Positions 41,407-50,495 of a DNA stretch of 64,000 nucleotides are shown here, one piece after another (the stretch's first letter is position 1; each line of letters opens with the position of its first letter). The stretch lies in contig NZ_MBEW02000007.1 of NCBI RefSeq assembly GCF_001693775.2, positions 46,921 through 110,920 of the forward strand, in the 5' to 3' direction. The stretch is from Criibacterium bergeronii. GTDB lineage: Bacteria; Bacillota; Clostridia; Peptostreptococcales; Filifactoraceae. A program made the position numbers and the translations under genes. The notes beneath the pieces are model-generated. The model was given only the letters and a program-made list of their open reading frames with translations, ran no database searches and was not told the origin of the DNA.

Positions 41407-41931
41407 TTGCAAAAAACATTTTTTGACACAAAAACAATAGTGAGAGCGGCGTTTTTTATTACATTAAACATCGTTTTATCTCGTATGTTATCTATTATGA
41501 TAACTCCGCAGCTAAAGATAGGCTTTAGCACTTTACCTCTAATTCTTGCAGGTCTTTCCTGTGGTCCGGTTATAGGTGCAATTGTAGGCGTCATATCAGA
41601 CATAATCGGTATAATGATAAACGCACAAGGTCAGCCACATCTAGGATTTACTTTTTCAGCTATGTTATCCGGATTAATTCCCGGCTTGGTTGCTATGTAC
41701 TATATCAAGGACAATCATAAAAGAAAGCTTGTAGGTATAATTATCAGCGTAGTTATAGTATTTGCTTTAACTCATGTCGTATTAAACACAATTTGGTTAA
41801 GTCAAATATTAGGCAAGGCTGTTACAGTAATGTTACCTCTTAGAGCTTTTAAAGCTTGCGTAGAGGGTGTACTGACAATAATTTTATGCTATGCACTTTA
41901 TGATTTTGTGATGATAAAAAAATCTATTTAA
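41407..41931 (+). CDS. folT: Folate ECF transporter S component (FolT)
   Basis: A 174-residue integral membrane protein with about six hydrophobic segments. The AAGGAGG site at 41391-41397 places translation at TTG 41407 (M-Q-K-T-F-F-D-T-K), not at upstream in-frame ATG codons that lie within the riboswitch leader. S-component motifs include G-F-S-T-L-P-L-I-L-A-G-L and G-A-I-V-G-V-I-S-D, as in FolT and related ECF S proteins. It binds folate and works with the shared EcfA/A'/T module, not encoded here. The THF riboswitch confirms the substrate. A converging terminator separates it from era. Confidence 0.93.
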   Translation: MQKTFFDTKTIVRAAFFITLNIVLSRMLSIMITPQLKIGFSTLPLILAGLSCGPVIGAIVGVISDIIGIMINAQGQPHLGFTFSAMLSGLIPGLVAMYYIKDNHKRKLVGIIISVVIVFALTHVVLNTIWLSQILGKAVTVMLPLRAFKACVEGVLTIILCYALYDFVMIKKSI

Positions 41932-41973
41932 TTTAGTTTTATTTTAAAGACTAAATTATAATGTAAAGTTTGT

Positions 41974-42018
41974 AAAAAAGAGATGTATTAATCAATTGAT
42001 TAATTACATCTCTTTTTT
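41974..42018. terminator. Bidirectional terminator between folT and era
   Basis: A long A/T-rich stem, AAGAGATGT and TACATCTCTT as the outer arms (41978 to 42013) and TTAATCAATTGATTAA as the inner dyad, flanked by A-run and T-run. Confidence 0.85.
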
Positions 42019-42027
42019 ATAATTTAT

Positions 42028-42948
42028 TTATTTCTCAGTTATATATCCAAAATTTTTAATATAGTTTGCGTTGTCTCGCCAATTTTCTTTTACTTTTACC
42101 CATGTTTGTAAAAACACCTTTGCTCCAAAGATATTTTCCAGCTCTACTCTTGCAGCTTTGCCTATGCCTTTAAGTTTATTGCCATTTTTTCCGATTATAA
42201 TTTTTTTATGAGACTGCTTTTCGCAATAAATCACTGCTGAGATTTCTATTAAGTCTTTTTGGGCGTTGTCTGTGAGTTTTTCAATTTCTACTGCTACTCC
42301 ATGAGGAATTTCCTGCTCAAGATATAAAAGTATTTTTTCTCTTATTATTTCGCTGATTAGTACCTTATTATTTTGGTCTGTGGAAATGTCATCTCCATAA
42401 TACTTATGAGAATATGGCATATATTTTTTTACTGTCTTAATTAGCTCGTCCATATTTCTATTTTTTCCGGCACTTATAGGTATGATGTCATCAAATACGC
42501 CAAGCTCATCATACATTTTGATGTTTTCTAATATTTCCTCATTTTTAAGTAAGTCGATTTTGTTTATTACAAGTATTCTTGGTACTTTGCTGTTTTTTAT
42601 ATTTTCTATCAATTGCTTATCTGTAGAACCAATATTTTTGGTTTCATCAACTATCATCATGATTAAATCTGTACCTTGAAATGACAGCTTAAACTCACTT
42701 TCCATGTATTCTCCCAATTTATTTTTCGGCTTTTGCACTCCAGGTGTATCAAGAAAAATTATTTGAGAGTCTGTGTCGTTGTAAATGCCTTTTATTCTTG
42801 ACCTTGTTGTCTGAGCTTTATTGCTTGTAATAGATATTTTTTCACCTACTATTGCATTAAGTAGTGTTGATTTGCCTACATTTGGTCTGCCTACTATTGT
42901 AACAAAGCCTACTTTTGCTAACTCATTTTTATTTATTAAATCCGACAA
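42028..42948 (-). CDS. era: GTPase Era
   Basis: A 306-residue protein with V-G-R-P-N-V-G-K-S-T-L (G1), D-T-P-G-V (G3), N-K-I-D (G4) and S-A-G (G5), then a C-terminal KH domain with I-I-G-K-N-G-N-K-L-K-G-I-G. Era binds the 3' end of 16S rRNA and matures the 30S subunit. It is the last gene of a minus-strand operon after the isoprenoid genes, 25 bases from ispG. Confidence 0.97.
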   Translation of the reverse strand: MSDLINKNELAKVGFVTIVGRPNVGKSTLLNAIVGEKISITSNKAQTTRSRIKGIYNDTDSQIIFLDTPGVQKPKNKLGEYMESEFKLSFQGTDLIMMIVDETKNIGSTDKQLIENIKNSKVPRILVINKIDLLKNEEILENIKMYDELGVFDDIIPISAGKNRNMDELIKTVKKYMPYSHKYYGDDISTDQNNKVLISEIIREKILLYLEQEIPHGVAVEIEKLTDNAQKDLIEISAVIYCEKQSHKKIIIGKNGNKLKGIGKAARVELENIFGAKVFLQTWVKVKENWRDNANYIKNFGYITEK

Positions 42949-42973
42949 TTTATATTCCTGCCTTTGCTCATAT

Positions 42974-44014
42974 TTATTCTATCAATTTTTTTAACTCCGG
43001 TATTATGTCTTGCTCTTTAACTTTTTTTATTATTTCACCTTTTTTAAATAGTAAAGCCTCTCCTTTTCCACCTGCTATACCTACATCTGCATCTTTTGCC
43101 TCACCCGGACCGTTTACAATGCAACCCATCACTGCAATAGAAATATTTTTGTTGCTATTTTTAAACTCCGTTTCTACTTTTTCGGCTAACCCTATTAAAT
43201 CTATTTGTGTTCTAGCGCAAGTTGGACAAGAAATAATTTGTGGTCCATAGGAATATCCAATATTTTGTAATATAAGCTTACCTACTTTTATTTCTTCTAC
43301 AGGGTCGGCTGTGAGTGATACTCTTATTGTATCTCCTATGCCGTTAATTAGTAAATATCCAATGCCCATTGATGACTTGACTGTACCTGAGGTTTTTGTA
43401 CCTGACTCAGTTATTCCTACATGAAGTGGATAATCAGATATGCTTGCAAATTCTTCGTAGGCTTTAATTGTATCAATTATATTTGAGGCTTTCATTGAGA
43501 TTACTATGTCATAAAAATCATATTTTTCTAACAATTTTATATTATATATAGCGGACTCTACCATTGCATGAGGAGTTCTTGCAAATTGTTTTTCTATATT
43601 TTTTTCCAAGGAGCCCATGTTGACCCCTACTCTTATAGGTAGGTTATATTGCTTGGCTTTTTTTGCCACTTCTTTAACTCTTTCATCACTACCGATATTT
43701 CCCGGGTTTATCCTTAAAGCATCTATACCATTTTCAGCAACTTCAAGGGCAAGCTTATAATCAAAATGTATGTCTGCAACTATTGGTATATGAATTTTAT
43801 TTTTAATTTTGCTTATAGCTCTTGCTGACTCTAAATCGGGGATAGATGCCCTTACTAGCTGACAACCCTCATTTTCCAATCTAAGGATTTGCTCAATTGT
43901 TGCGTCTACATCTTTAGTTTTTGTATTTGTCATAGATTGTATAATTATCGGACTATTCCCGCCTATTGACAAATTTCCACAATTTATTTTTTTAGTTGGT
44001 TTTCTGTTAATCAT
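42974..44014 (-). CDS. ispG: 4-hydroxy-3-methylbut-2-enyl-diphosphate synthase (IspG/GcpE)
   Basis: A 346-residue iron-sulfur enzyme of the MEP isoprenoid pathway. It has R-P-T-K-K-I and Q-S-M-T-N-T-K-T near the N-terminus, L-R-I-N-P-G-N-I-G, and the cluster-binding cysteines in S-C-P-T-C-A-R-T and G-C-I-V-N-G-P-G-E. It reduces MEcPP to HMBPP with 4Fe-4S chemistry. It is coded between rseP and era, 20 bases after rseP, in the same operon as dxr, so two steps of the pathway are co-expressed. Confidence 0.97.
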   Translation of the reverse strand: MINRKPTKKINCGNLSIGGNSPIIIQSMTNTKTKDVDATIEQILRLENEGCQLVRASIPDLESARAISKIKNKIHIPIVADIHFDYKLALEVAENGIDALRINPGNIGSDERVKEVAKKAKQYNLPIRVGVNMGSLEKNIEKQFARTPHAMVESAIYNIKLLEKYDFYDIVISMKASNIIDTIKAYEEFASISDYPLHVGITESGTKTSGTVKSSMGIGYLLINGIGDTIRVSLTADPVEEIKVGKLILQNIGYSYGPQIISCPTCARTQIDLIGLAEKVETEFKNSNKNISIAVMGCIVNGPGEAKDADVGIAGGKGEALLFKKGEIIKKVKEQDIIPELKKLIE

Positions 44015-44034
44015 TTTTTCACGTTTATATAATT

Positions 44035-45027
44035 TTATTTAAAAATATTTAGCACGTCTTTATAAGTTATAAACAGCATAAATGCTATTAAAAGTGCCAT
44101 TCCTGCCATATTTACTGCATACTCTGCCTTTTTGCTTGGTTTTTTGCCTGTTACTAATTCAAAAAACGCTGTTAAAAATCTAAAGCCATCTAACGCAGGA
44201 AATGGTAATAAATTCATTATTCCTAAGTTTAGTGATATAAATCCAATATAGTATAAAATTGTAGAAATGCCCTTTTCTGCACTTGTACCAATTTGTCTAA
44301 CTATGCCTACAGGTCCGCTGACGTATTTTAAATCCACCTTGCCGGTAAATAATTTTCCAACAAATTGCAACATTTGTACTGATAAATCATAGGTTTGTAC
44401 TATTGAATATTTAGCTGCTTGTAATGGGTGCATTTCGTAGCTTGGGGAAATACCTATTGTTTTTCTACCACTTGTATCGTTGGATTTTCCAGTAAGCTGT
44501 ATTTGTTTTCCATCTCTTACAATATCAATTTTTAAATCAACTGGCTCACTATTTATTACCTCAGACACTTGTCTCCACTGGGTGATAGTTTTGTCATTTA
44601 TAGCTATTATTCTATCGCCCACTTGCATTCCCATCTGCTGTGCCGGTGAGCCCTGCACTATATCACCCGCTACATTTACAGGTATCCCCATAAATAAAAA
44701 TAATATGAAAGTGATAACTATTGTAAGCACAAAATTCATAAATGGTCCTGCAAAAATTATCGCCATTCTTTGAAGAGGGGTTTTATTGGAAAAGGCATTT
44801 GGGTCTTCACTTGCCTCGTCTTCGCCTTCCATTGATACATACCCGCCCATCGGTATGGCACGCAAGCTATATTGCGTTTCAGCTTTCATTTTTTTATATA
44901 GTAATGGTCCCATTCCTATAGAAAATTCGTGAATAGTGACCTTGTTCCATTTTGCGACCGAAAAATGCCCTAACTCATGTATTGCAACAACTATCCCAAA
45001 TACTAAAAGGGCTATAATAATTTTCAA
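44035..45027 (-). CDS. rseP: RIP site-2 metalloprotease RseP/RasP
   Basis: A 330-residue membrane zinc protease. H-E-L-G-H at residues 17-21 lies in the first membrane helix, G-x-x-x-D-E region follows, a PDZ domain covers about 105-190 (Q-G-S-P-A-Q-Q-M-G-M-Q-V-G-D-R), and the C-terminal L-P-F-P-A-L-D-G-F-R supplies the zinc-ligand aspartate. It cleaves transmembrane substrates such as anti-sigma factors. In many Firmicutes it lies between dxr and ispG, exactly as here. Confidence 0.97.
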   Translation of the reverse strand: MKIIIALLVFGIVVAIHELGHFSVAKWNKVTIHEFSIGMGPLLYKKMKAETQYSLRAIPMGGYVSMEGEDEASEDPNAFSNKTPLQRMAIIFAGPFMNFVLTIVITFILFLFMGIPVNVAGDIVQGSPAQQMGMQVGDRIIAINDKTITQWRQVSEVINSEPVDLKIDIVRDGKQIQLTGKSNDTSGRKTIGISPSYEMHPLQAAKYSIVQTYDLSVQMLQFVGKLFTGKVDLKYVSGPVGIVRQIGTSAEKGISTILYYIGFISLNLGIMNLLPFPALDGFRFLTAFFELVTGKKPSKKAEYAVNMAGMALLIAFMLFITYKDVLNIFK

Positions 45028-45049
45028 AAATCTTCCTCCTAAAATGACT

Positions 45050-46198
45050 TTATTTTACATAAGCTTTTACATATTCTCTTGCCCATGTGTCAGCATCAAG
45101 AATTTGCTGTAAGCTTGGTTCTTTTATAAAATTATGTTTTTCTATTGCACCATTTACAATTTTACTTATATCATAAAATCCAATTTTGTCACCTAAATAT
45201 AAATAGACCAGCTCTTCATTGGCAGCATTAAGCACACTTGTAGCTGTACCTCCTGATTTTAAAGCCTCCTTTGCAATTTTAATGCAGGGAAAAGCCTCTT
45301 GTCTAACATCTTCAAAAGTCATAGTTTTACCTAATAAATCAAGTGCATCCATGGACACTATGTTTCTATCAGGATAATTTAAAGCATATACAATAGGTCC
45401 TCTCATGTCAGGCACTGCTACTTGCATCTTAATAGAGTTGTCATTAAACTCAACCATTGAATGAACCAAGCTTTGTCTATGGATGTATACCTTTATGTTT
45501 TTCGTACCAAACAAATGATATGCCTCAATAATTTCAAAGCCCTTATTCATTAAAGTGGCACTGTCGATGGTGATTTTTCTGCCCATGCTCCAATTTGGAT
45601 GCTTTAATGCGTCAACAGCTTTTTTTGTGGCAATTTGTTCAATAGTCAAATCTCTAAATGCCCCGCCTGAGGCAGTCAAAATTATATTTTTTATACTCTT
45701 AGTATCTTCCCCAACTAGACTTTGAAAAACTGCACTGTGCTCAGAGTCTACAGGGAGTATCTTTACTCCGTTATCCTTTGCCGCCTTCATCACAAGGTCT
45801 CCAGCTGTAACTAGAGTTTCCTTGTTCGCCAGTGCTATATCAATTTTCTTTTCAATGGCTTTCAAGGTTGGAATAAGTCCTATCATACCAACCACTGCTG
45901 TGACAAGTAAATCACTACCCTCATAAGTTGCCACTTTTATTAAACCATCAAGTCCGTTTACAACGTCTATGCCCTTTATATTTTCACATTTAAGCATTTG
46001 TTCAAATTCATCGGCACTATTTTTATCAAAGACGCATACTAGTTTTGGAGCAAATTCTTTAACCTGCTCCAACAATAGTTTTACATTTTTATTCGCACTT
46101 ATTGCCAAGACATTGAACTTATCCTTGTTATTTCTTACAACATCTAAGGTCTGTGTGCCAATTGAGCCTGTAGAACCTAATATCGAAATGTTTTTCAT
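45050..46198 (-). CDS. dxr: 1-deoxy-D-xylulose-5-phosphate reductoisomerase
   Basis: A 382-residue protein. N-terminal G-S-T-G-S-I-G-T-Q-T-L binds NADPH; A-L-A-N-K-E-T and P-V-D-S-E-H-S-A-V-F-Q contribute metal and substrate residues; N-W-S-M-G-R-K-I-T-I-D-S-A-T-L-M-N-K-G and E-A-Y-H-L-F are family hallmarks. It makes MEP, the first committed isoprenoid step. No cdsA or uppS gene precedes it, unlike the common Firmicutes order; a PHP phosphatase and TagA-like gene do instead. Confidence 0.97.
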   Translation of the reverse strand: MKNISILGSTGSIGTQTLDVVRNNKDKFNVLAISANKNVKLLLEQVKEFAPKLVCVFDKNSADEFEQMLKCENIKGIDVVNGLDGLIKVATYEGSDLLVTAVVGMIGLIPTLKAIEKKIDIALANKETLVTAGDLVMKAAKDNGVKILPVDSEHSAVFQSLVGEDTKSIKNIILTASGGAFRDLTIEQIATKKAVDALKHPNWSMGRKITIDSATLMNKGFEIIEAYHLFGTKNIKVYIHRQSLVHSMVEFNDNSIKMQVAVPDMRGPIVYALNYPDRNIVSMDALDLLGKTMTFEDVRQEAFPCIKIAKEALKSGGTATSVLNAANEELVYLYLGDKIGFYDISKIVNGAIEKHNFIKEPSLQQILDADTWAREYVKAYVK

Positions 46199-46279
46199 AA
46201 AAAATTCCTAATTATTATTTTAAATACAAAACAAAAATTCATTATAATTTTATATAATTTTCTTTTATTTAAGCTTAAT

Positions 46280-47032
46280 TTATTTCTTTTTATACATAGC
46301 AGATTTTATAATAAATTTTGGTAATTTGCTCATTCTCCCTATTCGTTTTGGTTCTTGAATTAATCTATACAGCCACTCTAAGCCGGCTTTTTGATAAACT
46401 ATCGGGGCTCTTTTAAGCAAGCCTGAATATACATCAAATGAACCACCAACACCTACAAATATTTTTGCATCTATATCCTTCATATAAGTATCTATAAATA
46501 TTTCCTGCTTTGGACCGCCAAAGGCAACAAAGAGCATATCCGGTCTTACCTGATTTATTTCTTTAATTACCTGCATTTCTTCTTCATTTCCCTTTGAGCC
46601 GGTATGGATACCCTTATAGTAGCCGTGGTGAGTGCCGGCAATTTTTAAATTATGGTATTTCTTCAAAATATTTTCTGCCGCTTTTTTTGCAATTCCATCC
46701 TTAGAGCCTAGCAAATATACACTTTTACCTTCTTCATTTGCATATTTAAGCAGATTTTCCATAAGGTCAATTCCGGCAACTCTTTGCTTAAAATTTTTAC
46801 CTCTAAGCTTAGAGCCGATTAAAACCCCCACTCCGTCAGCCACAATCAAATCAGCATTTGCAATAGTCCTACATATAACATTATTCTTTTCACATGTTAA
46901 TAACAGCTCAGGGTTCGCAGTTACTATAAACAATTTTTTATTTTCTTCTATAGAGGTTTTGGCTTTTTTTACTGCCTCATCCATCGTTACATTGTCAATA
47001 TCCACTCCAAGGACATTTATCTTTTCATTCAT
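46280..47032 (-). CDS. WecG/TagA/CpsF-family glycosyltransferase
   Basis: A 250-residue GT26-family enzyme with G-V-D-I-D-N-V-T, V-T-A-N-P-E-L-L, V-A-D-G-V-G-V-L-I-G, Y-L-L-G-S-K-D-G-I-A, F-V-A-F-G-G-P-K-Q-E and V-G-G-S-F-D-V-Y-S-G, all family motifs including the catalytic Asp of A-D-G. Members transfer N-acetylmannosamine to lipid-linked GlcNAc in teichoic-acid linkage units or enterobacterial common antigen. A membrane-associated basic C-terminus (K-S-A-M-Y-K-K-K) is present. It starts two bases after the PHP gene. Confidence 0.92.
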   Translation of the reverse strand: MNEKINVLGVDIDNVTMDEAVKKAKTSIEENKKLFIVTANPELLLTCEKNNVICRTIANADLIVADGVGVLIGSKLRGKNFKQRVAGIDLMENLLKYANEEGKSVYLLGSKDGIAKKAAENILKKYHNLKIAGTHHGYYKGIHTGSKGNEEEMQVIKEINQVRPDMLFVAFGGPKQEIFIDTYMKDIDAKIFVGVGGSFDVYSGLLKRAPIVYQKAGLEWLYRLIQEPKRIGRMSKLPKFIIKSAMYKKK

Positions 47033-47034
47033 AA

Positions 47035-47784
47035 TTATTTTAACTCCAAAATTGGTTTTATATTTAGTTCTTTTGCGATGTCATAAGCTTTTTGCACATA
47101 TTCATCAGCTAAAAATTCCGGTCTGTGACAATCAGAATTTACAATATACCTCAGCTTGTAATCCTTAGAAATTTTTAAAGCATCAATGCTTGGGTAATCC
47201 GCCCCATGTCTAAGCCCATTTGCATTTATTTCTACAGGCATATCATATTTTTCGCAAGCCTCATAAATTATCCTCATAGCTTTTTCAGCATATTTGTCAA
47301 AAATCCCATGGTTATAGCCATTTAACCCTAAATCCGGATGGGCAAATAAAGTATAAATTCCACTTGCGATTGCCTCAGCGGACTCATTTGCATACATCAA
47401 AAGAGCGTCCTTATCCTTAGGATTAAAGCTGTCATATTCTTTGTGTTTTCCTATTGTATGTTGCCCTAGAACAAAAATCTTATATCCAAATTTAGCCCTA
47501 TATCTTTCATAATCCTTTAAAGAGTAAAGATAATGTTCACATTCAAAACCCTTTATTATATCTATCTTGCCTGAGTATTTATCAATAGCTTCATCTAAAT
47601 CATAATTAAACTGTTCAAACTCTTCATAACGCATCCTGTATCTATCTTCATTGTCCTTGTGTGGTACATGGTCGGTAATGGCTATGGTTTTAAGTCCTTT
47701 ATTTATCGCCTCAACAATATAATCCTCAGCATTGCCTACAGCGTGATTACACCATTTAGTGTGTGTGTGATAATTTGCTAACAT
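47035..47784 (-). CDS. PHP-domain histidinol-phosphatase-like phosphoesterase
   Basis: A 249-residue PHP protein. Metal ligands lie in N-Y-H-T-H-T-K-W-C-N-H, A-I-T-D-H-V-P, F-E-C-E-H-Y, F-A-H-P-D-L and V-N-S-D-C-H-R. It matches the HisK/YtvP-like class that hydrolyses histidinol phosphate in Firmicutes, but no other histidine biosynthesis gene is here, so another phosphoester may be the substrate. It begins the operon PHP-tagA-dxr-rseP-ispG-era. Confidence 0.8.
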   Translation of the reverse strand: MLANYHTHTKWCNHAVGNAEDYIVEAINKGLKTIAITDHVPHKDNEDRYRMRYEEFEQFNYDLDEAIDKYSGKIDIIKGFECEHYLYSLKDYERYRAKFGYKIFVLGQHTIGKHKEYDSFNPKDKDALLMYANESAEAIASGIYTLFAHPDLGLNGYNHGIFDKYAEKAMRIIYEACEKYDMPVEINANGLRHGADYPSIDALKISKDYKLRYIVNSDCHRPEFLADEYVQKAYDIAKELNIKPILELK

Positions 47785-47959
47785 TTTTCACCTTAAAATT
47801 TAAAACTAAAATTTTTAATATTTACATAAAATACATTATACCATAAATACTTAAATTAGTGCAGAAATTATTATTTGTATAAAATAAAATGTTGAAATTG
47901 AGCAAAAGTGTGGTAAAATATACTTAGTAATAACTTAAAAATATTTTAGTGAGAACAAA

Positions 47960-48145
47960 ATGAAAAATTACAAAAATCTTATGGAAGACGAGCTTATAGC
48001 TCAGATTAATTTATACTCTAAAAAAAGCAAAGCCGAAGGACTAAATGACAGCGAAAAACAAGTCCAACAGGAGCTTAGAAAAGAGTACCTACGAAGAATT
48101 AGGCAGTCATTAAAATCAGAGCTGGATAAAATAGATATTGTATAA
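47960..48145 (+). CDS. DUF896 (YnzC-like) protein
   Basis: A 61-residue protein with the DUF896 pattern: an N-terminal helix, Y-S-K-K-S-K-A-E-G-L-N-D-S-E-K, and then E-L-R-K-E-Y-L-R-R-I-R-Q-S-L-K. Family members form a two-helix hairpin; function is not known, although B. subtilis YnzC is linked to the SOS regulon. It leads a plus-strand set with cheW and the DegS/DegU-like genes nine bases downstream. Confidence 0.8.
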   Translation: MKNYKNLMEDELIAQINLYSKKSKAEGLNDSEKQVQQELRKEYLRRIRQSLKSELDKIDIV

Positions 48146-48154
48146 GGGGGACTT

Positions 48155-48622
48155 ATGAACGATAAAACCTGCATTGTATTTAGAATTGGTTCTCAAAAAT
48201 TTTGTGTTGACATTGAAAAAGTAAAAGAAGTATCAGCCGGTAAAGACTCCATCTATGTTCCCGGGTCTCCGGAGTATATAATAGGAGTTATCAACCTAAG
48301 AGGAAGTATCGTACCTATAATCAACCTAGCAAAAAAGCTTAAAATTAATTCAGATGTTACAAACACACAACACCCTATTATCGTTACGGAAATGGACGAG
48401 TTGCAGCTAGGATTTTCAGTGGATGATGTAGTTGGTATAATCCATGTCAAAGAAGAAGAATTTTCTCAGACCCCTTCTATTCTCAATGTGAGAAGTAATT
48501 TCCTCGATGGAGTAATAAGAAGAGATGAAGAAATGATAATACTGCTTGATTTAGATAAAACTATGAGCGATATAGAGCTAGAGCAAGTTAGAACATTGCA
48601 AGAGGAACAATCGATACTATGA
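48155..48622 (+). CDS. CheW-like protein
   Basis: A 155-residue single CheW domain. It has V-F-R-I-G-S-Q-K-F-C-V-D-I-E-K-V-K-E-V, Y-I-I-G-V-I-N-L-R-G-S-I-V-P-I-I-N-L, G-F-S-V-D-D-V and M-I-I-L-L-D-L-D-K. CheW couples chemoreceptors to CheA, yet no CheA or receptor gene is here. It overlaps a DegS-like kinase gene by four bases, suggesting it serves as a scaffold for that kinase. AAGGGGG initiation precedes the ATG. Confidence 0.9.
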   Translation: MNDKTCIVFRIGSQKFCVDIEKVKEVSAGKDSIYVPGSPEYIIGVINLRGSIVPIINLAKKLKINSDVTNTQHPIIVTEMDELQLGFSVDDVVGIIHVKEEEFSQTPSILNVRSNFLDGVIRRDEEMIILLDLDKTMSDIELEQVRTLQEEQSIL

Positions 48623-49755
48623 TTTCAGAAAATAACAGCACTTCGATAAATCTTGCACTGCAAGGTATAATCGAATCTGTTCAGCAAGGTAAAGAAGAAA
48701 TATTTGCAATTTCAGAAAAGATTGGAATTGATAATAAAAAAGTTTTAGTTCAACTGGAAAAGCTTAAATCAAAAGTAAATAAACAGACTAAAGATAGAGA
48801 CGAATTGAAACTTTTAGCTCAAGAAAGTAGAAAAAAATTGTCCGATGTGAGCAGCAATTTTAATTTATACTCTCAGCAAGATATCGAACAAGCCTACATT
48901 GAGGCAAATAAGCTACAGTTAAAATTAACAAAAAAAGAAAATGAATTAAAGCTATTGCTCAACAATATTGAGAGCTTGGAAAGCAGACTCAGCGAAAATG
49001 AAGAGCTCCATAGTAAATCCACTGATATCTTAAATAAAATAGACGTTATCAGCGAATATCTAAGCTATGATTTTTCAAAAAAAGACAATGAACCTCAAAA
49101 TAACACCATAAAATGGATAATGCTTATGGAAAATGAAAAGGGTCGCATATCAAGAGATATACATGATGGTCCGGCTCAGTCAGTAGCATCATTGGTAATA
49201 AAGACAGACATAATTAAAAAACTTCTTACAAAAAACACATCTATGACAAATATACAAAATGAGCTTAACGATTTAAAATATCAGCTCAGAAGTGTCATCA
49301 ATGAAATTAGAAAAATTATCTACGATTTAAGACCATCTTCATTAAATGAGCTTGGAATAATTGACAGCATAAAAGGACTAATTTCAAAGACTAAAGAAAA
49401 TAAACAAATTAACATTGAATTTCAACTAATAGAAAATTCACAAATCAAAAGTACCACATCCCAAATAACTTGCTACAGAGTCATACAAGAGTGCCTTACG
49501 AATATTGTAAAGCACGCCAAAGCAGAAAATGTCAACATTTGCTTGGTTATAGAACCAAACTATATAAAAATTAAAGTCAATGATGATGGTATCGGGTTTG
49601 ACATGACAGAGGCAAAAGGCAAAGATAACTCCTTTGGTCTGTCCTCTATTAAAGAGAGAATCACCCTTATGAATGGCGAAGTAGATATAACTTCTACACC
49701 TGATGGTACAACAATAAACGCATCTATCCCAAATTTAGGAGAAATATATGTATAA
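48619..49755 (+). CDS. DegS/NarX-type soluble sensor histidine kinase
   Basis: A 378-residue cytosolic kinase with no membrane helix. Residues ~45-165 form a coiled-coil sensor like DegS. The HisKA_3 dimerisation domain has R-I-S-R-D-I-H-D-G-P-A-Q with phospho-accepting His182. The HATPase region has V-I-Q-E-C-L-T-N-I-V-K-H-A, N-D-D-G-I-G-F and G-L-S-S-I-K-E-R. In Bacillus, DegS senses cytosolic signals related to motility and competence. It is coupled to the response regulator by an eight-base overlap and to CheW upstream. Confidence 0.94.
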   Translation: MISENNSTSINLALQGIIESVQQGKEEIFAISEKIGIDNKKVLVQLEKLKSKVNKQTKDRDELKLLAQESRKKLSDVSSNFNLYSQQDIEQAYIEANKLQLKLTKKENELKLLLNNIESLESRLSENEELHSKSTDILNKIDVISEYLSYDFSKKDNEPQNNTIKWIMLMENEKGRISRDIHDGPAQSVASLVIKTDIIKKLLTKNTSMTNIQNELNDLKYQLRSVINEIRKIIYDLRPSSLNELGIIDSIKGLISKTKENKQINIEFQLIENSQIKSTTSQITCYRVIQECLTNIVKHAKAENVNICLVIEPNYIKIKVNDDGIGFDMTEAKGKDNSFGLSSIKERITLMNGEVDITSTPDGTTINASIPNLGEIYV

Positions 49756-50410
49756 CAAAAATAAAATTAGAGTAATGATTGTAGATGACCACGAGCTGAT
49801 TAGAGAAGGTCTTTCAAGAATTATAGACATGGAAGAAAATATAGAAGTAGTATATAAGGCAAAAAGTGGTCAAGAGGCTATTGATAGCCTTAAAAACATA
49901 TCCGTAGATTTAATACTATTAGATATAAATATGCCAAACATGAATGGTATTGAAACTCTAAAAAAACTTAAAAAATCACATTCTAAAATAAAAGTAGTAA
50001 TGCTTACAGTCTACGATGATGTAGAATATGTTTCTCAAAGCGTAAACCTTGAGGCTGACGGCTATATCCTGAAAGACTCCGACTCAGATACCTTAATCAA
50101 AACCATTAAGATTGTCTATGAAGGCGGTAGCTATATTGAGCCTACATTAGCATCTAAACTAATAAAATACATCACCGATGATAAAAGCCAAGATAGACAT
50201 CAAAATAACATGGCTTCACTTACAAAAAGAGAAATACAAGTCATAAAACAAATAGCCCTAGGACTAAACAACAAAAATTTAGCACTGACACTTAATATCA
50301 GTGAAAAAACAGTGAAAAATCATGTATCAAGTATATTAAGAAAGCTTGACCTGCAAGACCGTACACAAATTGCAATATTTGCTATCAAAAATAAAATAGT
50401 AGAGCTATAA
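49748..50410 (+). CDS. DegU/NarL-family response regulator
   Basis: A 220-residue protein with a receiver domain (D13/D14 region I-V-D-D-H-E-L, phospho-acceptor Asp59 in L-L-D-I-N-M-P, K in L-K-D-S-D) and a C-terminal LuxR helix-turn-helix (L-T-K-R-E-I-Q-V-I-K-Q-I, then S-E-K-T-V-K-N-H-V-S-S-I-L-R-K-L). It partners the kinase just upstream. Targets are unknown; DegU homologues control motility, exoenzymes and competence. A strong bidirectional terminator follows. Confidence 0.95.
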   Translation: MYNKNKIRVMIVDDHELIREGLSRIIDMEENIEVVYKAKSGQEAIDSLKNISVDLILLDINMPNMNGIETLKKLKKSHSKIKVVMLTVYDDVEYVSQSVNLEADGYILKDSDSDTLIKTIKIVYEGGSYIEPTLASKLIKYITDDKSQDRHQNNMASLTKREIQVIKQIALGLNNKNLALTLNISEKTVKNHVSSILRKLDLQDRTQIAIFAIKNKIVEL

Positions 50411-50427
50411 AATAAACCTGCATATTA

Positions 50428-50485
50428 AAAGAAATCATGACCAATCAATTATCCATTCGTTGATTAAATCATGATTTCTTTTTTT
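50428..50485. terminator. Bidirectional terminator after the two-component genes
   Basis: AAAGAAATCATGA (50428-50440) pairs with TCATGATTTCTTT (50469-50481), with an inner AATCAA/TTGATT stem and T-run. Confidence 0.88.
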
Positions 50486-50495
50486 ATTTTTAAAA

